From JAZUCT01 sp045639255 (GTDB lineage Bacteria > Bacillota > Clostridia > Christensenellales > UBA1242), in NCBI GenBank assembly GCA_045639255.1, contig JAZUCT010000011.1, positions 15,611 through 79,610 of the forward strand: a stretch of 64,000 nt of DNA, read 5' to 3'. The notes under the pieces are model-generated. The model was not told where the DNA came from. It did not search any database and saw only the letters and a program-made list of their open reading frames with translations. Each line of letters opens with the position of its first letter. Positions within the stretch are counted from its first letter, which is position 1. This document shows, piece after piece, positions 25,693-34,058 of the stretch. The translations under genes were made by a program, and so were the position numbers.

Positions 25693-26025
25693 TTATGAAT
25701 CATATTTATAAGCAATTTTATTTTTCTTTTTTCCGTTTAAATTTAATATGTAACCATCTTCAACTTTGCACCACCAATTCGGATTGTTTCCTGCAAGTGC
25801 ATTTAAAATTTCATTATCTGTTATATCAGAACTTTTAACCAACTTTAAATGTTCTATTTTAATTTCTGCATTAATATCGTCTGCAAAAGTGATAGGGTCT
25901 TCACGAAAAAATTCAAATTTTCCATCTCTTATTTCAGCACTTAAAATATGACCTTCATCACCGTAATAAATTCCAAATTTTTCATATTCATTTGAAATAA
26001 TTTTTACTCTGTCTAAATATTTCAT
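25693..26025 (-). CDS. Small unknown protein, possible toxin immunity protein
   Basis: A 110-residue soluble protein with no cysteine-rich or membrane region. It starts with KYLDRVKIISNEYEKFGIYYGDEGHI, a stretch that resembles small SH3-barrel immunity proteins of polymorphic toxin systems, and has a WW pair near residue 84. The start at 26025 follows AAAGGGAG; an upstream ATG at 26049 has none. It lies 11 bases after a gene remnant with a complete 3' end (26037-26225), and this toxin-then-immunity spacing supports the idea. The function is inference and no family is claimed. Confidence 0.5.
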   Translation of the reverse strand: MKYLDRVKIISNEYEKFGIYYGDEGHILSAEIRDGKFEFFREDPITFADDINAEIKIEHLKLVKSSDITDNEILNALAGNNPNWWCKVEDGYILNLNGKKKNKIAYKYDS

Positions 26026-26036
26026 TTTTTCTCCCT

Positions 26037-26225
26037 TTACTCTGCCCAACCACCAAATGGAGTGTTATTATGCAATTTACCATTTGGATAAGCCGTCCAG
26101 CCTGTTATAAATCTATAAGTTTGTTTTTCTTTTAAACCCTTACCTTTTAATTCTAATTCAATATTAACTTTTTGTCCATAAATATTTAAATTTCCTAAAA
26201 AGCAAAAAGGTGACAAAATTTTTAA
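26037..26225 (-). pseudogene. 3' remnant of a gene, possibly a toxin C-terminal end
   Basis: A reading frame of 62 codons is open from a stop at 26226-26228 to TAA at 26037-26039, with no start codon of its own. It ends YRFITGWTAYPNGKLHNNTP followed by FGGWAE, a well-formed compact protein end rather than random sequence. Upstream, the frame is lost where the palindromic repeat pair (26236-26366) begins. It looks like the last part of a larger protein whose 5' portion was deleted or displaced there. Confidence 0.5.
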
Positions 26226-26235
26226 TTATTTCTTA

Positions 26236-26366
26236 TAGCTATCGCTAGATTCTCGCTTCGTGGAACAAGTTCCACTTTGCAAGAATGACAATAAGAGAAA
26301 TATAACCAATTCCTGTCATTCTTGGAGCGAACATAGTGAGTGAACGAGAATCTAGCGATAGCGATA
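26236..26366. repeat. Inverted pair of palindromic repeats (copies B1 and B2)
   Basis: B1 (26239-26290) runs CTATCGCTAGATTCTCG, then the hairpin TGGAAC-AA-GTTCCA, then AAGAATGACA. B2 is the same unit in reverse orientation (about 26314-26361). Their outer ends form a perfect 17-bp inverted repeat (26239-26255 with 26345-26361), and their TGTCATT ends face inward across about 23 bp. The B2 centre is no longer a clean palindrome. Confidence 0.88.
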
Positions 26367-26369
26367 AAA

Positions 26370-26398
26370 CAAAAAACAGCGTAATGCTGTTTATTTTT
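26370..26398 (-). terminator. dnaX-ybaB-recR operon terminator
   Basis: A 7-bp stem AAACAGC with GCTGTTT (26374-26380 and 26386-26392) followed by T residues on the minus strand, just after recR. Confidence 0.8.
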
Positions 26399-26992
26399 TT
26401 ATAACATTTTTCGTTCGCTTAGGGCTTTTCCAAGAGTTACTTCATCGGCAAATTCAAGGTCAGAACCCATTGAAATTCCTTGTGCAATTCGGCTAACTTT
26501 AATTTCAAGTGGTTTTAAAAGTTTTGCAATATACATTGCTGTTGCTTCGCCTTCCACATCTGGATTGGTTGCAAGCACAACTTCTTCCACTTCGCCAGCA
26601 TTAACCCTTTGCAAAAGTTCTTTAATTCTTATATCGTTTGGACCTTTGTTGTTAAGCGGATTTAACACACCGTGCAAAACATGATATACACATTCAAAAT
26701 TTTTAACTTTTTCAAGTGCAATAATATCTTTTGGATAAGCAACCACACAAACAATTTTTGAACTTCTGTTTGCACAAATATAGCATGGTTGAACATCGGT
26801 GAAATTTCCACAACAAGAACAATATTTCACTTCGTTTTTAACACGCATAATGTTTTCGGCAAAATCTTTTGCATCTTGTTCTGGCATGTTAATAACAGCA
26901 TAGGCATAGCGAGATGCTGTTTTTCTGCCCACTCCACCAAGTTTTGTGAAACTGTTTGTTAACTTTTCCAAACTTTCAATATAGTTTTTCAT
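26399..26992 (-). CDS. recR: Recombination protein RecR
   Basis: A 197-residue RecR, which with RecF and RecO helps load RecA at gaps. The helix-hairpin-helix (GGVGRKTASRYAYA), the zinc finger CSCCGNFTDVQPCYIC and the Toprim domain (VCVVAYPKDIIALEK, then VVLATNPDVEGEATAMYIA) are all present. It lies 3 bases after ybaB in the conserved order dnaX-ybaB-recR. Confidence 0.97.
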   Translation of the reverse strand: MKNYIESLEKLTNSFTKLGGVGRKTASRYAYAVINMPEQDAKDFAENIMRVKNEVKYCSCCGNFTDVQPCYICANRSSKIVCVVAYPKDIIALEKVKNFECVYHVLHGVLNPLNNKGPNDIRIKELLQRVNAGEVEEVVLATNPDVEGEATAMYIAKLLKPLEIKVSRIAQGISMGSDLEFADEVTLGKALSERKML

Positions 26993-26995
26993 TTT

Positions 26996-27313
26996 TTAAA
27001 ACATACCATTCAAACCTGATGGCATTCCTCCCATTGTTTCTTGTTGAGTTTCTTTCAAGGTTGAAATTGCATCGTTATAAGCGGCAATAATCATATCTTC
27101 CAGCATTTCTGTATCGTCTGGGTCCACAATTTTAGGGTCGATTTTAAGTTGTTCAATTTCATACTTGCCGCTAACTTGAATGGTTACAAGCCCATTGCCA
27201 GAAACACCTTCAAAAACAGTTTCTTCAAGTTCTTGTTGTGCTTTTTCCATTTGTTCTTTCATTGCTTGCGCTTGTTTCATTAAGTTTTGCATATTAAAAT
27301 TATTCATTGCCAT
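26996..27313 (-). CDS. ybaB: YbaB/EbfC family nucleoid-associated protein
   Basis: A 105-residue small DNA-binding protein. The N-terminal coiled coil is rich in Met and Gln (MQNLMKQAQAMKEQMEKAQQ), followed by the beta sheet ETVFEGVSGNGLVTIQVSG and IDPKIVDPDDTEMLEDMI. It is the standard partner gene between dnaX and recR, 4 bases after the end of the long dnaX frame. Confidence 0.96.
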   Translation of the reverse strand: MAMNNFNMQNLMKQAQAMKEQMEKAQQELEETVFEGVSGNGLVTIQVSGKYEIEQLKIDPKIVDPDDTEMLEDMIIAAYNDAISTLKETQQETMGGMPSGLNGMF

Positions 27314-27317
27314 ATTT

Positions 27318-28837
27318 TTATTCCTTTTTTATTATAAGTTTATTTCCAAATAATCGTTTTAAAACCTGCAATTTTTTATTTTTTTCGGTTTTTTGGTCTG
27401 TTTCAATTAATATATCATGGTTTGGCAGATATTTTGAAACAATATTTTGCAAAGTTTTAAGGTTTTCTGGCACTTCCATAAGATTTTTATTGCTTTCACC
27501 AGCAAAAATTATGAACTTATTGTTTTCAATTTTCACTTCGGTAACTTCACCACAAGCAACAAACAAAATGCCAGTTTTATTGTTTCTAAGTTCGGTTATC
27601 ACCTTGCCCCACACTGAATTAGGTGAAACTTGTGAACTTTGTTTTGGCAAAGCGGGGCTTTGCTTTGCCTTTATTCGTTTTTTAGTATGTCTGCAATTTG
27701 TTGTTCAATTTTGTTAAAGCGATTTTCAATATCTTGCAAATTAAAGTTATTTTCGGTTAAAATTGCTTCCAAACTTATTGTTTCAAAAGCAATTCGTGGA
27801 TTGCTTGCAAATTTTAAAGTTTGCTCGGCATTGCCAAACTTTTCAAGGCAAGAAAGCAATTTTGAAACGCTTGCAGTTTTTGCTTGCTGTTGCATTTTTT
27901 CAAAAACATCGGCTGGCAGGTTAAGAAGCAAGTTTGCATTTTCGCAACTGTTAATAAGCACCAAATCTCTGAAATGATTGGTTAAATCACGGTTTAACAT
28001 ATTAACACTTTTTCCGCCCGATAGAATTTCGGTAAGAAGTGTTATATAAGCATTAACATTTTTGTTTAAAATATATCCAACAAGTGAAATTAAAGTTTCT
28101 TTGCTGGCAGATCCCAACACTTGCAAGGTTTTTGAAAAAGTTACATTGTTTGCACAGTAACTTGCACACATATCGGCAACTGAAAGTGCATCACGCACAC
28201 TGCCTTCGCCCGCTTTTGCAATAAGGTCAAGGGCAGGTTCTTCATAACTTATTCCGCTTTCGGCATAAACTTTGCCAATGTGTTTTGCAAGTTCAACATA
28301 ATCCACCAATCTGAAATCAAACCTCATGCAACGGCTTAAAATTGTTGCAGGAAGTTTTTGAACTTCGGTGGTTGCCAAAATGAAAACTGCGTGTGCAGGT
28401 GGTTCTTCCAAAGTTTTTAAAAGTGCGTTAAATGCACTGTCGGTTAGCATATGAACTTCATCGATTATATAAACTTTATATTTGCCAACAACTGGTGCAT
28501 ATTTAACTTTTTCCCTTATTTCCCTGATTTCATCAACACGGTTATTGCTGGCAGCATCAATTTCCAAAATATCCATATTTGCTGGGTTAGAAAGTGCTTT
28601 GCAGGCTTCACATTCAAGGCAAGGTGAACCGTTAACCGAATGCAAGCAATTAATGGCTTTTGCAAAAATTTTTGCGCAAGAAGTTTTGCCTGTTCCCCTT
28701 GTTCCAGTGAATAAATAAGCATGGCTTATTGCATTGTTTTTAATTTGGTTTTGCAATGTTGTTGTTATGTGATTTTGCCCCACAACTTCTTCAAAAGTTT
28801 TTGGGCGATATTTTCTGTAAAGTGCCAAATAACTCAT
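27318..28837 (-). CDS. dnaX: DNA polymerase III gamma/tau subunit, expressed via a -1 frameshift
   Basis: The clamp loader ATPase. The zero frame (27671-28837, 388 residues) has the AAA+ core with GTRGTGKTSCAKIFA, zinc cysteines around CLECEAC, VYIIDEVHML, LEEPP and SRC, and ends in the collar domain: this is a gamma-like product. The -1 frame continues from 27677 to the stop at 27318-27320 with 119 residues whose sequence (SVWGKVITELRNN onward) matches the C-terminal domain of Gram-positive DnaX, giving a tau-like product of about 506 residues. The join falls exactly at an A AAA AAC heptamer with a hairpin 7 bases later. The start at 28837 follows AAGGAAG and matches the conserved MSYLALYRKYRP; the upstream frame to 28861 does not. 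Confidence 0.93.
27646..27683 (-). promoter_or_regulatory. dnaX programmed -1 frameshift signal
   Basis: On the minus strand the heptamer A AAA AAC (27683-27677) is in the correct zero-frame phase (CTA AAA AAC). The spacer GAATAAA (7 bases, including the zero-frame stop TAA at 27671-27673) leads to a perfect 8-bp stem GGCAAAGC with GCTTTGCC (27669-27662 and 27653-27646) around an 8-base loop. Heptamer, spacer length and stem all fit known -1 frameshift sites. Confidence 0.85.
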
Positions 28838-28866
28838 ATAATGCTTCCTTTTAAATTTCAAAAAAT

Positions 28867-28895
28867 ATTATATCATTTTTGCATTTATTTAGCAA
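28867..28895 (-). promoter_or_regulatory. dnaX operon promoter
   Basis: On the minus strand TTGCTA (28890-28895) and TATAAT (28867-28872) are 17 bp apart, 29 bases upstream of the dnaX start. Confidence 0.75.
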
Positions 28896-28918
28896 ATAAA
28901 TATGTTGGGCAAACAAAC

Positions 28919-28945
28919 AAAAAAGTTGATAAAAATATCAACTTA
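28919..28945 (-). terminator. Terminator of the LRR protein 1 operon
   Basis: A 9-bp stem AAGTTGATA with TATCAACTT (28923-28931 and 28936-28944), an AAAA loop and flanking T residues on the minus strand. Confidence 0.8.
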
Positions 28946-28950
28946 ATTGT

Positions 28951-29205
28951 TTATTTTTTTCCATCTTGTTTAAGTGAATTTTCAAGTTGTTTAATTTTAT
29001 CAAAGTTTTCTTGCATTTTGGAAAGCAAAATTTCACTTTCAAGTTCTAGGGCAAGCACTTGTTTATCGAATTCAACAATATTTCTATCTTGCTTAACTTT
29101 TTGCAAAACATCGTTTCGTTTTTGTTTAAGTTCGTTTAACTGCAAAATAAGTTTTTGTTGAATATCCAATGCTTTTTCATATTCTTTAAATTGTTCTTTA
29201 TTCAT
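28951..29205 (-). CDS. Small coiled-coil protein co-transcribed with LRR protein 1
   Basis: An 84-residue, strongly charged protein that is predicted to be one long coiled coil from residue 5 to 78 (heptad-like runs of Leu, Ile, Glu and Lys, for example LILQLNELKQKRNDVLQKV). No family is recognised. It starts 4 bases after the stop of the large LRR gene and precedes a terminator, so it is made with that protein and could be its partner. The second LRR gene at 34 kb has no such companion. Confidence 0.7.
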   Translation of the reverse strand: MNKEQFKEYEKALDIQQKLILQLNELKQKRNDVLQKVKQDRNIVEFDKQVLALELESEILLSKMQENFDKIKQLENSLKQDGKK

Positions 29206-29209
29206 ATTG

Positions 29210-32149
29210 TTACCTCTCTAACTCGTCACTTTTATAAACAACATATTGGTTATCAAAACTATCCCCCGCATAACCTTTGCCATCTAAATCATACGATCCA
29301 TAGTTAATTGGCTTATACACTTTGCTTTTTTTGTTATATTTCAAAATAACACTTGTTAAATCGTTTCTGCCCATTCCAACAGTTATTATTTTAAGCGGTT
29401 TTTTGTTTTCTTGGTTATATTGTTCCATAAATGCCCTTGCACCAAGCATAAACTTTTCATAAATTTCTTCTTCATCGTTTTCATAAATGTTAAAGTTGCA
29501 AACTTCAACATTGTTAAACACTGCATAACCTTGTTCTTTGTTAACATAAAGGGTGGATTTTGCAATAATGGTTCCTTTATTGTTTCTTATAACCAAATTT
29601 TGCACGCTTGGGTGAATAATGCTGGCACTCATAATGCCTGCGCCCATACCTTCAAGGTGTGCACAGCAGTTGCAAAGCTTGCCCAAAACAAAGTTGAGTG
29701 GGTCGGCTTTGTTTAACCATTCAAAAGTGAAGTTTTCTGCCGTGTTAACAGCGCTGTTAACTGAATTGAAACAAAAATTTTCGCATTTGTTAAGGTTTGA
29801 ATCAAGTTTGCTAAGTTTATTCAAATAAATATCTTCATTAAGTGGTGAAGACAAAATGTTATCCTTAATTTTTTCTTTAAAGTTAATATATTTTTTATGT
29901 TTTTTTATTTCTTTAAGGTTGCCCGATTCAATGGCTGCAAGAACTTCATACATTTTAATAAGGCTCAAATTATTTTTCAGTTCATAACCCATTTTGTTGG
30001 CATTAATTATTCTTGCATTATTAAATGCCCTTTGTGAATCGTCAGCAGCAAAATATTTAAGCACAACTTTTGCAATATGTTGGTTGTGTTCGTTAACCCC
30101 AATAAGTTGCCTTAATGCATAGTTATAGAAATGTTCAACCGTTGGTTTAAGTTGGCGTTGCGAACCTTTATTGCTGGTGTTAGATTCTTGAATTTCTTCA
30201 AAGTTGTTATAACTTCTTGAAATAAAGCCTGTAACTTCTTTTTCCGCTTTCCACATTTCATCAAAAATATATGTGTGCTTATCCTTTTTGGAAATCAAGA
30301 AGTCTGTGAATTCTTTTTTAAATCCATAAATTTTCATATCCTTAAATGCATCAACCAAATCTTCAACGGTTATATTTCTGTTGGTTAAAATAAAGGTTAA
30401 AAATTCTGAAATTTTTTGGTCGTAACTTATTTGCGTAACTTTTCCGCTTGCCGATTTGGTTTCATATGTTAAATTTTGAAAACCACCAAGATTATAGAAA
30501 AGCACACTTAAAAATTCCTTATCAAAACTGCCAAGCGCATACATATTATCGAACTTCTTTTTAAGGGTTGCAATGAATTTATCGAACCAATCGAAGTTTA
30601 ACAAATTAATAAATTCAACAAAACTTTTGCTTTGGTTGAGATGTTCTTTTGGAATAAAAATTAAGGAATTAACATAATCAATGTTTTTAATAATTTTTTG
30701 AAGATTTGAGTTGTTCCAATTGTTTAAAAAATCGAAAATAGTGCAATTATAAGCGGTGTTTAATCTTTCTTGTGCTAAATTAATTTTTTCGAAATTTTTT
30801 AAACCAATTTTTTCATAATTTTCCCTGAACTGCATATCGTTCCAATTTCTTAAAAAGAAATTTGCAAACCCGCTTCCCCTTACTTCAACATAATCGTTGC
30901 TTATTATTTTATTTGAAGTGAAAAACTTGTCGCCAATTTTACAAATATATTTTAATGCGCCACCTTTTTCAATGTTGCAAGTTGGCGAAATTTCAAAATA
31001 ATCAAGTTTATGGCTATCTTCAAATGCATTTTCTTGAATGTTATAAAGGTTTGTTGGCATATTAATAATTTTTTCAATGTTAAAACAACAGTTGAAACAA
31101 TCTTCTTCAATAAGTTTAAGGTTTGAACCTTCTTCAAATTCAACAGTTTTAAGTTTTTTGCAAATAAAAAATAATGATTTTGAAAGTGATGTTGCTTTGT
31201 TTGGAATTATAACACTTTCAAGGTTTGAACAAAGTCTAAAAACTTCGTTTGAAAAAGTGAAACTGTTTTCAAGTTTTGAAATGTTTACAGTTTTTAAGTT
31301 TGTGCAAGTATCAAAAGCATTGTTTTCAATTCTTTCAAGTTCGCCAGAAATGTTAACGCTTTCAATGTTTGATTCTGCAAAAGCAAACGAACCAATTTGT
31401 TTAAGTTTTTTAGAAAACTGAACTTCTGTTAAACTTTTACAACTGTAAAAAGCATTTTCGTTAATAAAAGTTACTTGCGATAAATCTGCACTTTTCAAAC
31501 TTTCACACATTTTAAAACAATCAATGCCAACATAGTTAACAGAACTTAAATTTTCAAGTTCTTCAAGGTTAACACAATTTTTAAAGCAATCGTTTTCAAG
31601 TTTAATGCCTTCACTGAATTCAAGCCCATTTTTTAAAGCAAATTCTTGTTTTTGGTTTTGCGTTTTAAATTGAACCTGTTTTAAATTTTTGCAACCAAAA
31701 AATGCACCGCATTTTATTTGGTTAAGCATTTCAGGCAATGTTATTTGTTCCAAACCGCAATTATAAAAAACATGTTCTTCAATAACTTTCATTGTGCTTG
31801 GCAGTTGAATTGATTTAAGATTTGCACAATCTGCAAAAGCAAACTCGTTAATAAGTTTAACTGTTTTTGGCAAAACAACTTCTTGCAAACTTTTGCAATA
31901 ATTAAAAGCATACTTGCCAATTTCAAGTTCAGGGTTTTTAAAAACAACTTTTTTTACAGGCGAAAACGAAAATGCTTTGTTGTTAAGCGAAACATTTTCA
32001 GGAACTTCAATTTCAAATTCTTGTTGGCAATTTTCAAAAGCATTTGAGCCAATAAATCTTACCCCTTTCCAAAACTTTTCAGGATTTTTTGAAAGCAGTT
32101 TTAAATCGGCATCGGTAACTTTTAAAAGAACACCATTTTTCTTTTTCAT
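29210..32149 (-). CDS. LRR protein 1: BspA-type leucine-rich repeats fused to a large unknown C-terminal region
   Basis: A 979-residue protein without signal peptide or membrane helix, hence probably cytoplasmic. Residues 10-24 hold a conserved DADLKLLSKNPEKFW. About 15 BspA-type (LRR_5) repeats follow to about residue 390, with the pattern IGSNAFENC, AFFGCKNLKQV and CTNLKTV. A helical middle region leads to a C-terminal domain with FEWLNKADPLNFVLGKL, the cysteine/histidine motif CNCCAHLEG (826-834), SIIHPSVQNLVIR, LYVN and VGMGRNDL. The alternating strands and the helix LGARAFMEQYN look like a GNAT-type fold, which is inference. It is preceded by its own promoter and GGAG and shares the domain order with the gene at 34059. 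Confidence 0.75.
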   Translation of the reverse strand: MKKKNGVLLKVTDADLKLLSKNPEKFWKGVRFIGSNAFENCQQEFEIEVPENVSLNNKAFSFSPVKKVVFKNPELEIGKYAFNYCKSLQEVVLPKTVKLINEFAFADCANLKSIQLPSTMKVIEEHVFYNCGLEQITLPEMLNQIKCGAFFGCKNLKQVQFKTQNQKQEFALKNGLEFSEGIKLENDCFKNCVNLEELENLSSVNYVGIDCFKMCESLKSADLSQVTFINENAFYSCKSLTEVQFSKKLKQIGSFAFAESNIESVNISGELERIENNAFDTCTNLKTVNISKLENSFTFSNEVFRLCSNLESVIIPNKATSLSKSLFFICKKLKTVEFEEGSNLKLIEEDCFNCCFNIEKIINMPTNLYNIQENAFEDSHKLDYFEISPTCNIEKGGALKYICKIGDKFFTSNKIISNDYVEVRGSGFANFFLRNWNDMQFRENYEKIGLKNFEKINLAQERLNTAYNCTIFDFLNNWNNSNLQKIIKNIDYVNSLIFIPKEHLNQSKSFVEFINLLNFDWFDKFIATLKKKFDNMYALGSFDKEFLSVLFYNLGGFQNLTYETKSASGKVTQISYDQKISEFLTFILTNRNITVEDLVDAFKDMKIYGFKKEFTDFLISKKDKHTYIFDEMWKAEKEVTGFISRSYNNFEEIQESNTSNKGSQRQLKPTVEHFYNYALRQLIGVNEHNQHIAKVVLKYFAADDSQRAFNNARIINANKMGYELKNNLSLIKMYEVLAAIESGNLKEIKKHKKYINFKEKIKDNILSSPLNEDIYLNKLSKLDSNLNKCENFCFNSVNSAVNTAENFTFEWLNKADPLNFVLGKLCNCCAHLEGMGAGIMSASIIHPSVQNLVIRNNKGTIIAKSTLYVNKEQGYAVFNNVEVCNFNIYENDEEEIYEKFMLGARAFMEQYNQENKKPLKIITVGMGRNDLTSVILKYNKKSKVYKPINYGSYDLDGKGYAGDSFDNQYVVYKSDELER

Positions 32150-32166
32150 ATTTTAACTCCGTTAAT

Positions 32167-32195
32167 ATTATAAAACACCATTAAGTTAAAGTCAA
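32167..32195 (-). promoter_or_regulatory. Promoter of LRR protein 1
   Basis: On the minus strand TTGACT (32190-32195) and TATAAT (32167-32172) are 17 bp apart. The -35 box is embedded in GGATATTGACTTT, which is repeated exactly before LRR protein 2. Confidence 0.82.
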
Positions 32196-32220
32196 TATCC
32201 ACTTTGTTTTATTGATATAA

Positions 32221-32823
32221 CTAAAACAAACTTTTTAAAAAACTTAGTTTTTGTTTTATGCGTGAAATGCTGTTATAAACACTTTTTGGTGTGGTGTTTA
32301 AAACAGAAGATATTTCTGAAATTGAAACACCTTCAATATATAAATTAAAAACTTTTTGTTCGGCCTTTGAAAGTTTTTGTTTAATGTTTTCTAAAATTTC
32401 TTGTGCCTGACTTTTTGAAATATATTCTTCTTCTGGTGAATTATCGCTTGAAGGCAACACAACAAATTGCGGGGTGTTGTTTTCTTGCATAATTTTAACT
32501 TTACCATCTTCGGTAACTTCCATAAACTCGTTAAGTGGTAAGTTTTTAAGGCGGTTTGCACTTTTAACTGCATCTTGAATGTTTCGTTCAATGCACAAAG
32601 TTGCAAAAGTTTTAAAACTGCAATTTTGCTGTGCCGAAAAATGCGTGATTGCACTGAAAAGCCCTATCATGCCTTCCTGAATTAAATCGTCAATTGTGCC
32701 ACCAACAAGAAAATATCTGCGGGCAATTTTGTTAACAAGTTGCTTGTTATCTTCCAGCAAAAAGGCAATTTCTTGCTGAGTTAAGCAATCGAAATTTAAA
32801 TTTTCATACTTAAAATTGTTCAT
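32221..32823 (-). CDS. sigH: RNA polymerase sigma factor SigH-like
   Basis: A 200-residue sigma-70 family factor. Region 2 includes NKIARRYFLVGGTIDDLIQEGMIGL, and region 4 is a helix-turn-helix near the C-terminus (VSISEISSVLNTTPKSVYNSISRIKQKL). Assignment to SigH rests on the conserved Firmicutes order mrnC-rlmB-(yacP)-sigH; in those hosts it directs early sporulation genes. Here yacP is missing between rlmB and sigH. It lies 3 bases after rlmB. Other alternative sigma factors cannot be excluded by sequence alone, but the position makes SigH the best reading. Confidence 0.87.
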   Translation of the reverse strand: MNNFKYENLNFDCLTQQEIAFLLEDNKQLVNKIARRYFLVGGTIDDLIQEGMIGLFSAITHFSAQQNCSFKTFATLCIERNIQDAVKSANRLKNLPLNEFMEVTEDGKVKIMQENNTPQFVVLPSSDNSPEEEYISKSQAQEILENIKQKLSKAEQKVFNLYIEGVSISEISSVLNTTPKSVYNSISRIKQKLSFLKSLF

Positions 32824-32826
32824 AGC

Positions 32827-33549
32827 CTAACACCTTTGCCTGTTTGCTTCAAACACCGCCACCCCACAAGCAACGCTTGCGTTAAGGCTGTTAACTTTGC
32901 CTTGCATTGGAAGTGTTAACACTGCATCGCACAAGTTTTTTGTAAGTTTTGAAACACCAAAACCTTCACTTCCAACAACAATTGCAATTGCACCTGTTAG
33001 GTTTTGTGAATAAATGTTTTCGCCACCAAGTTCAAGGGCATAAACCCAAACATTTTGTTGTTTCAAACTTTCAATTGCATTGTTAAGGTTTGTTACCCTT
33101 GCAATTTTAACATGGTTAATTGCACCAGCACTTGTTCGGCTTACGGTTTCTGTTACACCAACACTGCGGTGTTTTGGAATAATTATGCCATCAACATTTG
33201 CACATTCGCAAACACGAATAATGCTTCCAAAATTGTGCGGATCTTGAATTCCATCAAGAATAACAATAAATGGTGGTTTGTTTTTTTGTTTTGCGTTTTG
33301 CAAAATATCTTCCACTTCGCAATAATCAAATTCTTGTGTGAATGCAATAAAATTTTGGTGGTGTTTTGTTTTGGATTTGCTATCAAGCACCGATTTTGAA
33401 ACATATTGAATGTTCACTTTTTGTTCCCTTGCCATTCTTAAAATGCGGGCACTCATGTTATCGGTGGGATTTGCAACTGTTAAAATTTTATCCAATTCCC
33501 TTTTTGCTGAAAGTGCTTCGAAAACACTGTTTTTTCCTTCAAGTTGCAT
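32827..33549 (-). CDS. rlmB: 23S rRNA (guanosine-2'-O-)-methyltransferase, TrmH family
   Basis: A 240-residue SPOUT methyltransferase that methylates the ribose of a 23S rRNA guanosine. The N-terminal substrate-binding domain begins LEGKNSVFEAL. The SPOUT motifs are LDGIQDPHNFGSIIRVCE (motif 1), IVVGSEGFGVSKL (motif 2) and LPMQGKVNSLNASVACGVA (motif 3). The ATG overlaps the mrnC stop by one base. The middle position in mrnC-rlmB-sigH matches Bacillus. Confidence 0.95.
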   Translation of the reverse strand: MQLEGKNSVFEALSAKRELDKILTVANPTDNMSARILRMAREQKVNIQYVSKSVLDSKSKTKHHQNFIAFTQEFDYCEVEDILQNAKQKNKPPFIVILDGIQDPHNFGSIIRVCECANVDGIIIPKHRSVGVTETVSRTSAGAINHVKIARVTNLNNAIESLKQQNVWVYALELGGENIYSQNLTGAIAIVVGSEGFGVSKLTKNLCDAVLTLPMQGKVNSLNASVACGVAVFEANRQRC

Positions 33550-33953
33550 TAAAAATTCTCCTTAAACAAAATTTCAAAAATTTCTTCAATTCGTGTGTTT
33601 TGATTTGAAATATATAAATAACCAATAAGTGCTTCAAATCCCGTTGCGTTCTTATAATCTTGAAGTGAACTGTGTTTTGCTTTGTTGTTGGTTTTATAGT
33701 TAACTGCACGACGAACCACATCTTGTTCTTCTTGTGTTAAATGTGGTGTTAAATTTTTAATCATTTCACATTGTGCGCTTGCTTTAACAAAAGTGTTTGC
33801 TGTTTTGTGAAGTGCGTTTGTTTTTTGGTTGCCTTTTGAAACAAGCCTGCTTCGAACATAAACCGAAAACACTGCATCGCCAACAAAAGCAAGTTCTTGG
33901 CTGTTAATAAGGCTTGCTTGAAATGGCGAAAAATTTTTAAATTGTTCAAACAT
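33549..33953 (-). CDS. mrnC: Mini-ribonuclease III
   Basis: A 134-residue RNase III without the dsRNA-binding domain, which in Firmicutes matures 23S rRNA. The catalytic helices are visible as LAFVGDAVFSVYVRSRL near residue 21 and ATGFEALIGYLY near residue 103, with metal-binding Asp and Glu. The overlap by one base with rlmB indicates coupling. In Bacillus the gene follows cysS; here cysS is 14 kb away. Confidence 0.95.
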   Translation of the reverse strand: MFEQFKNFSPFQASLINSQELAFVGDAVFSVYVRSRLVSKGNQKTNALHKTANTFVKASAQCEMIKNLTPHLTQEEQDVVRRAVNYKTNNKAKHSSLQDYKNATGFEALIGYLYISNQNTRIEEIFEILFKENF

Positions 33954-34022
33954 AATTAAATATTTCCTTTAATAATTAATTATAGCATTTAACTTAACAA
34001 AACGCAACCTTAAAAATTTAAC

Positions 34023-34048
34023 AAAAAACAAGGCAATGCCTTGTTTTA
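34023..34048 (-). terminator. Terminator of LRR protein 2
   Basis: A near-perfect palindrome AAAACAAGGCA with TGCCTTGTTTT (34025-34035 and 34037-34047) after the gene ending at 34059. Confidence 0.82.
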
Positions 34049-34058
34049 AATTTATAAT

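Larger units (their letters stand above)
26040..26398. other. Intergenic region with gene remnant, inverted repeat pair and terminator
   Basis: This stretch of about 360 bp between recR and the small unknown gene holds no intact gene. It contains, from left to right, the gene remnant, the B1/B2 palindromic pair and the recR terminator. Confidence 0.75.

Noticed and set aside
27318..27650. Independent small gene before ybaB
   Set aside because: Its sequence is the DnaX C-terminal domain and its only start would be a TTG without a ribosome binding site; the -1 frame of dnaX runs straight into it.
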